Origin: Glossina fuscipes
Taxonomy: Eukaryota; Arthropoda; Insecta; Diptera; Glossinidae
Assembly: GCF_014805625.2 (NCBI RefSeq)
Contig: NW_023998455.1
Coordinates: 3,496,197 to 3,560,196, forward strand
DNA: 64,000 nucleotides
Reading direction: 5' to 3'
The position numbers and the translations under genes were made by a program. Positions 61,676 to 64,000 of this stretch are shown here, piece after piece (the stretch's first letter is position 1; every line of letters begins with the position of its first letter). The notes beneath the pieces are model-generated. The model worked only from the letters and a program-made list of their open reading frames with translations. It was not told the origin of the DNA and ran no database searches.

Positions 61676-62116
61676 ATAAGTTATATTACATATATGTTTA
61701 CATGACATATGTCGTTTTTAACTTTTGACTGCGTTGTTTTTATTGCACGTTTGTTGAATGTAGTAGTTATGTGCCACTTTTTTGGGAATTTTGTAGGCAT
61801 AGTTACGATAAAAAAAGCCTTCATGTATGATATTAGAATTTATTCCATTTACCCAGAAAATGCTCAGTTTCCATATCGGCCGTTTCAACTTCGTGGAGAT
61901 TGTTATCTCGACTAGAAATAATTCGTACTATTTGTTGGCCATCTTTAGGATCTTGGATCATTTTATTTATTTTATAATATTTTGCCGGCTGAGCCCTACA
62001 ATGTAATGATAATCAATAAAAATGTGAAAATGTGAGGAAGAACAAGCATCGCTCATCAAGAAATCAAAAATATGAAATTGTTTACTAATCACAAAGGTCG
62101 GCATAGTGGCTGGTTT

Positions 62117-62219
62117 TAACATGCTTGTGGTGGCTATGAGGCGTTTTTAACATAGTTATGAAGGCTATGAGTTGCTTTTATAGTGTTGGAGACTATGAGT
62201 CGTTCTTAACATAGTTGTG
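62117..62219. repeat. About 32-bp tandem repeat, three units
   Basis: Units of the form TAACATAGTTGTGGAGGCTA followed by TGAGTCGTTTT are each diverged by several substitutions and small indels. Confidence 0.7.
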
Positions 62220-64000
62220 TTTAGTATTAGTCTTATTATAATAATATTTTGAAAAAGTGAAAAGTTGCACCAGACTTCAAAGTAACAAAAGACCGTCGGC
62301 CAGCTTTATCTAAGAATCAAACGGATAATGAGTCCTTCGTTCCGGATCATAAGCTATAAAGAGACGAAACTCATTACTATTCGACAGCCCAACTATCCGC
62401 TTATCCGAATACTTTATTCTGGTTTGAAAAATTTCTTTTTCTGAAACGATTTCGAGATTATTCATGAATTGATTATGTATTAAGAAAATTGCAACTATAT
62501 AATTAAAGTATATTTGTTTGTGCTACAAAACGCTAGAGAAGCTTAATGCGTTCCCCATATCGTATATAATTAAAGCATAACTAATGAAACATGAATAAAC
62601 AAGTGTCGTCTTCTCAATATGAATATGTGTCTGTTTATGTGCATGAGTGAGTCTGCTATGTGAATAGTAAGTAATTGTTGTTTTTCATCGCGCACCGCGC
62701 GTATGCATACGAATGAGAGTGAATTGTGAATAATTCAAATGTATACGTGTGTATGTGTGCACGTTATTTGCAAAGTCAAGAAGAGATAATCGCATACATT
62801 TTGTTATTATTAGTTTATCGTGTGTGGTGGCGCGGTTGATTGCTGAATGAGCGGGGGATTTTTCGGCCAGATTTGAGCCAAACAAAACAAAACAAAAAAA
62901 AAAAACCAAATATTATTTGCGTAGAGATAATGCTCTCATAACTTTTGTTTATCATTACTATTGTTATTATTATTATTTCAGTTTAAAAAATATAGAGAAT
63001 ATTTTTATGTAAGTGAAGTTTAATTTAAAAGTTACAACACAACAACAACAAGCGGCGGCAGTAACATGAAAGTTTATTAAAGTGTAATAACAAAGAGAAA
63101 TTTTTTTTGCTTAAAAAAAAAAAGAAAAAAGAAAACAGTCACCACTTTCTTGCATCTAAAATATGTTAAATATACTTGGTTGAAAAGTTTCGAATATCTC
63201 TGTTTGTTGTTTGAATATTATGATAATTGATTCATATGCGCTTGAAATTTCATGTTTATGCATGCATTTAAATAAAATGGTTCTTTAGTTGTTTTATTTC
63301 ATTTTTAAACTCTGTTTTTTTTTTTTTTTATAAAACACGTCAGCCAAACTTGTTTTTATTAATAAATAAATAAATAAATAGCCGTCAATCATAATTCAGA
63401 GAAATCAAAAGACCCTACTCCATCCACAAAAAGATAACATTAATTGAATAGCAAGTAAGGAAAGGGGACCAACCAACTGTCTGACTGCCTGCCTGCGTAC
63501 TCGCACAGAAGCTATAACAATTAACTAACAATATAAAAGCAAAATCAAAAGTAACAACAATAACAACAGCAACAACAGCAACAACAATAACAATAACGAC
63601 AATTCATAACCTAAATTACTGCGCATATTTTATGAATGAATCAAATCTATATATATATATGTTCATAGTGTTAAGCATTGGCAAAAAAAACGAAATTTAT
63701 TATTTAATATCGTAAACAAAATTTAATGCTTTTAAGATATCAATTTATAGGTAACTGACTAACTACATATATATAAAATATCATTTTCTATTTTCAGGAA
63801 GACAGACCATTTACTAAAAAAAAAAAAATAGAAGAAAAATTTTTATGTAGGCGTTTGTTCGGCATGATCAAACAAACAAACTATGCTCTAATACATTCAA
63901 TTTAAATACAAAGTATAGCATCGCCCCGGAGTAAAGAAGCTATCAAGAAATAAATAAATAAATTCTTTTTTGAAGATTATCTGTGCACAACTCTTTCTCT
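62220..64000. other. AT-rich end of window without a recognisable gene
   Basis: (AAC)n and related CAA-rich sequence at about 63549-63600, and several poly-A/T runs. A less AT-rich patch at 62690-62880 could be promoter-like. No coding exon was found. Confidence 0.4.

Overview
The window is AT-rich, intron-bearing animal DNA. Conserved protein-coding genes with short fly-type introns (57-194 bp), an 18S rRNA fragment that reads like the dipteran sequence, and heavy simple-sequence and transposon debris point to a higher fly (Brachycera). A calyptrate such as a tsetse or muscid relative is my guess; the sequence alone does not fix the genus. There is a 400-base assembly gap at 13753-14152. I see no prokaryotic or viral genes.

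Layout: 1-7.8 kb holds no intact gene, only dispersed repeats, GC-richer transposon-like debris and a frameshifted minus-strand coding remnant near 2.3-2.6 kb. From 7.8 to 11.8 kb lie the last four exons of Kdm2 (JmjC, CXXC, PHD, F-box and leucine-rich repeats). At 13.6-14.7 kb a gap is followed by an 18S rRNA fragment fused to the first coding exon of a minus-strand RED/beag homologue. Head-to-head with it come TMEM141 (15.2-15.6 kb) and then a GTPBP6/HflX-type mitochondrial GTPase (15.8-17.7 kb). From 17.8 to 20.8 kb is a graveyard: an orphan start exon, a 531-bp mariner deletion derivative, a kynurenine-aminotransferase pseudogene, a short ORF with an in-frame stop, and a mariner C-terminal fragment. 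Short-chain acyl-CoA dehydrogenase (Arc42/ACADS) follows at 21.2-22.6 kb, then a minus-strand BTAF1-like fragment at 23.5 kb.

24-39 kb is mainly repeats: a decayed minisatellite (34.6-35.2 kb), an R1-clade LINE remnant (36.6-38.0 kb) and microsatellites. The signal-peptide-peptidase-like protease SPPL3 occupies 39.4-42.0 kb in six exons. 42-49 kb is simple sequence and dispersed repeats plus a candidate tRNA-derived SINE. A single-exon gene of unknown identity (49.8-50.7 kb) encodes a fibronectin-III-like domain followed by seven sumoylation-consensus sites, four of them in an 11-12-residue repeat. 51-64 kb has no convincing gene; it is dense in one dispersed repeat family with palindromic ends.

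The genes are unrelated housekeeping functions (chromatin demethylation, splicing, mitochondrial translation, beta-oxidation, intramembrane proteolysis); I see no functional cluster. The most distinctive items are the FN3/sumoylation-motif gene, the 18S-beag junction and the unusual number of broken host-gene fragments.
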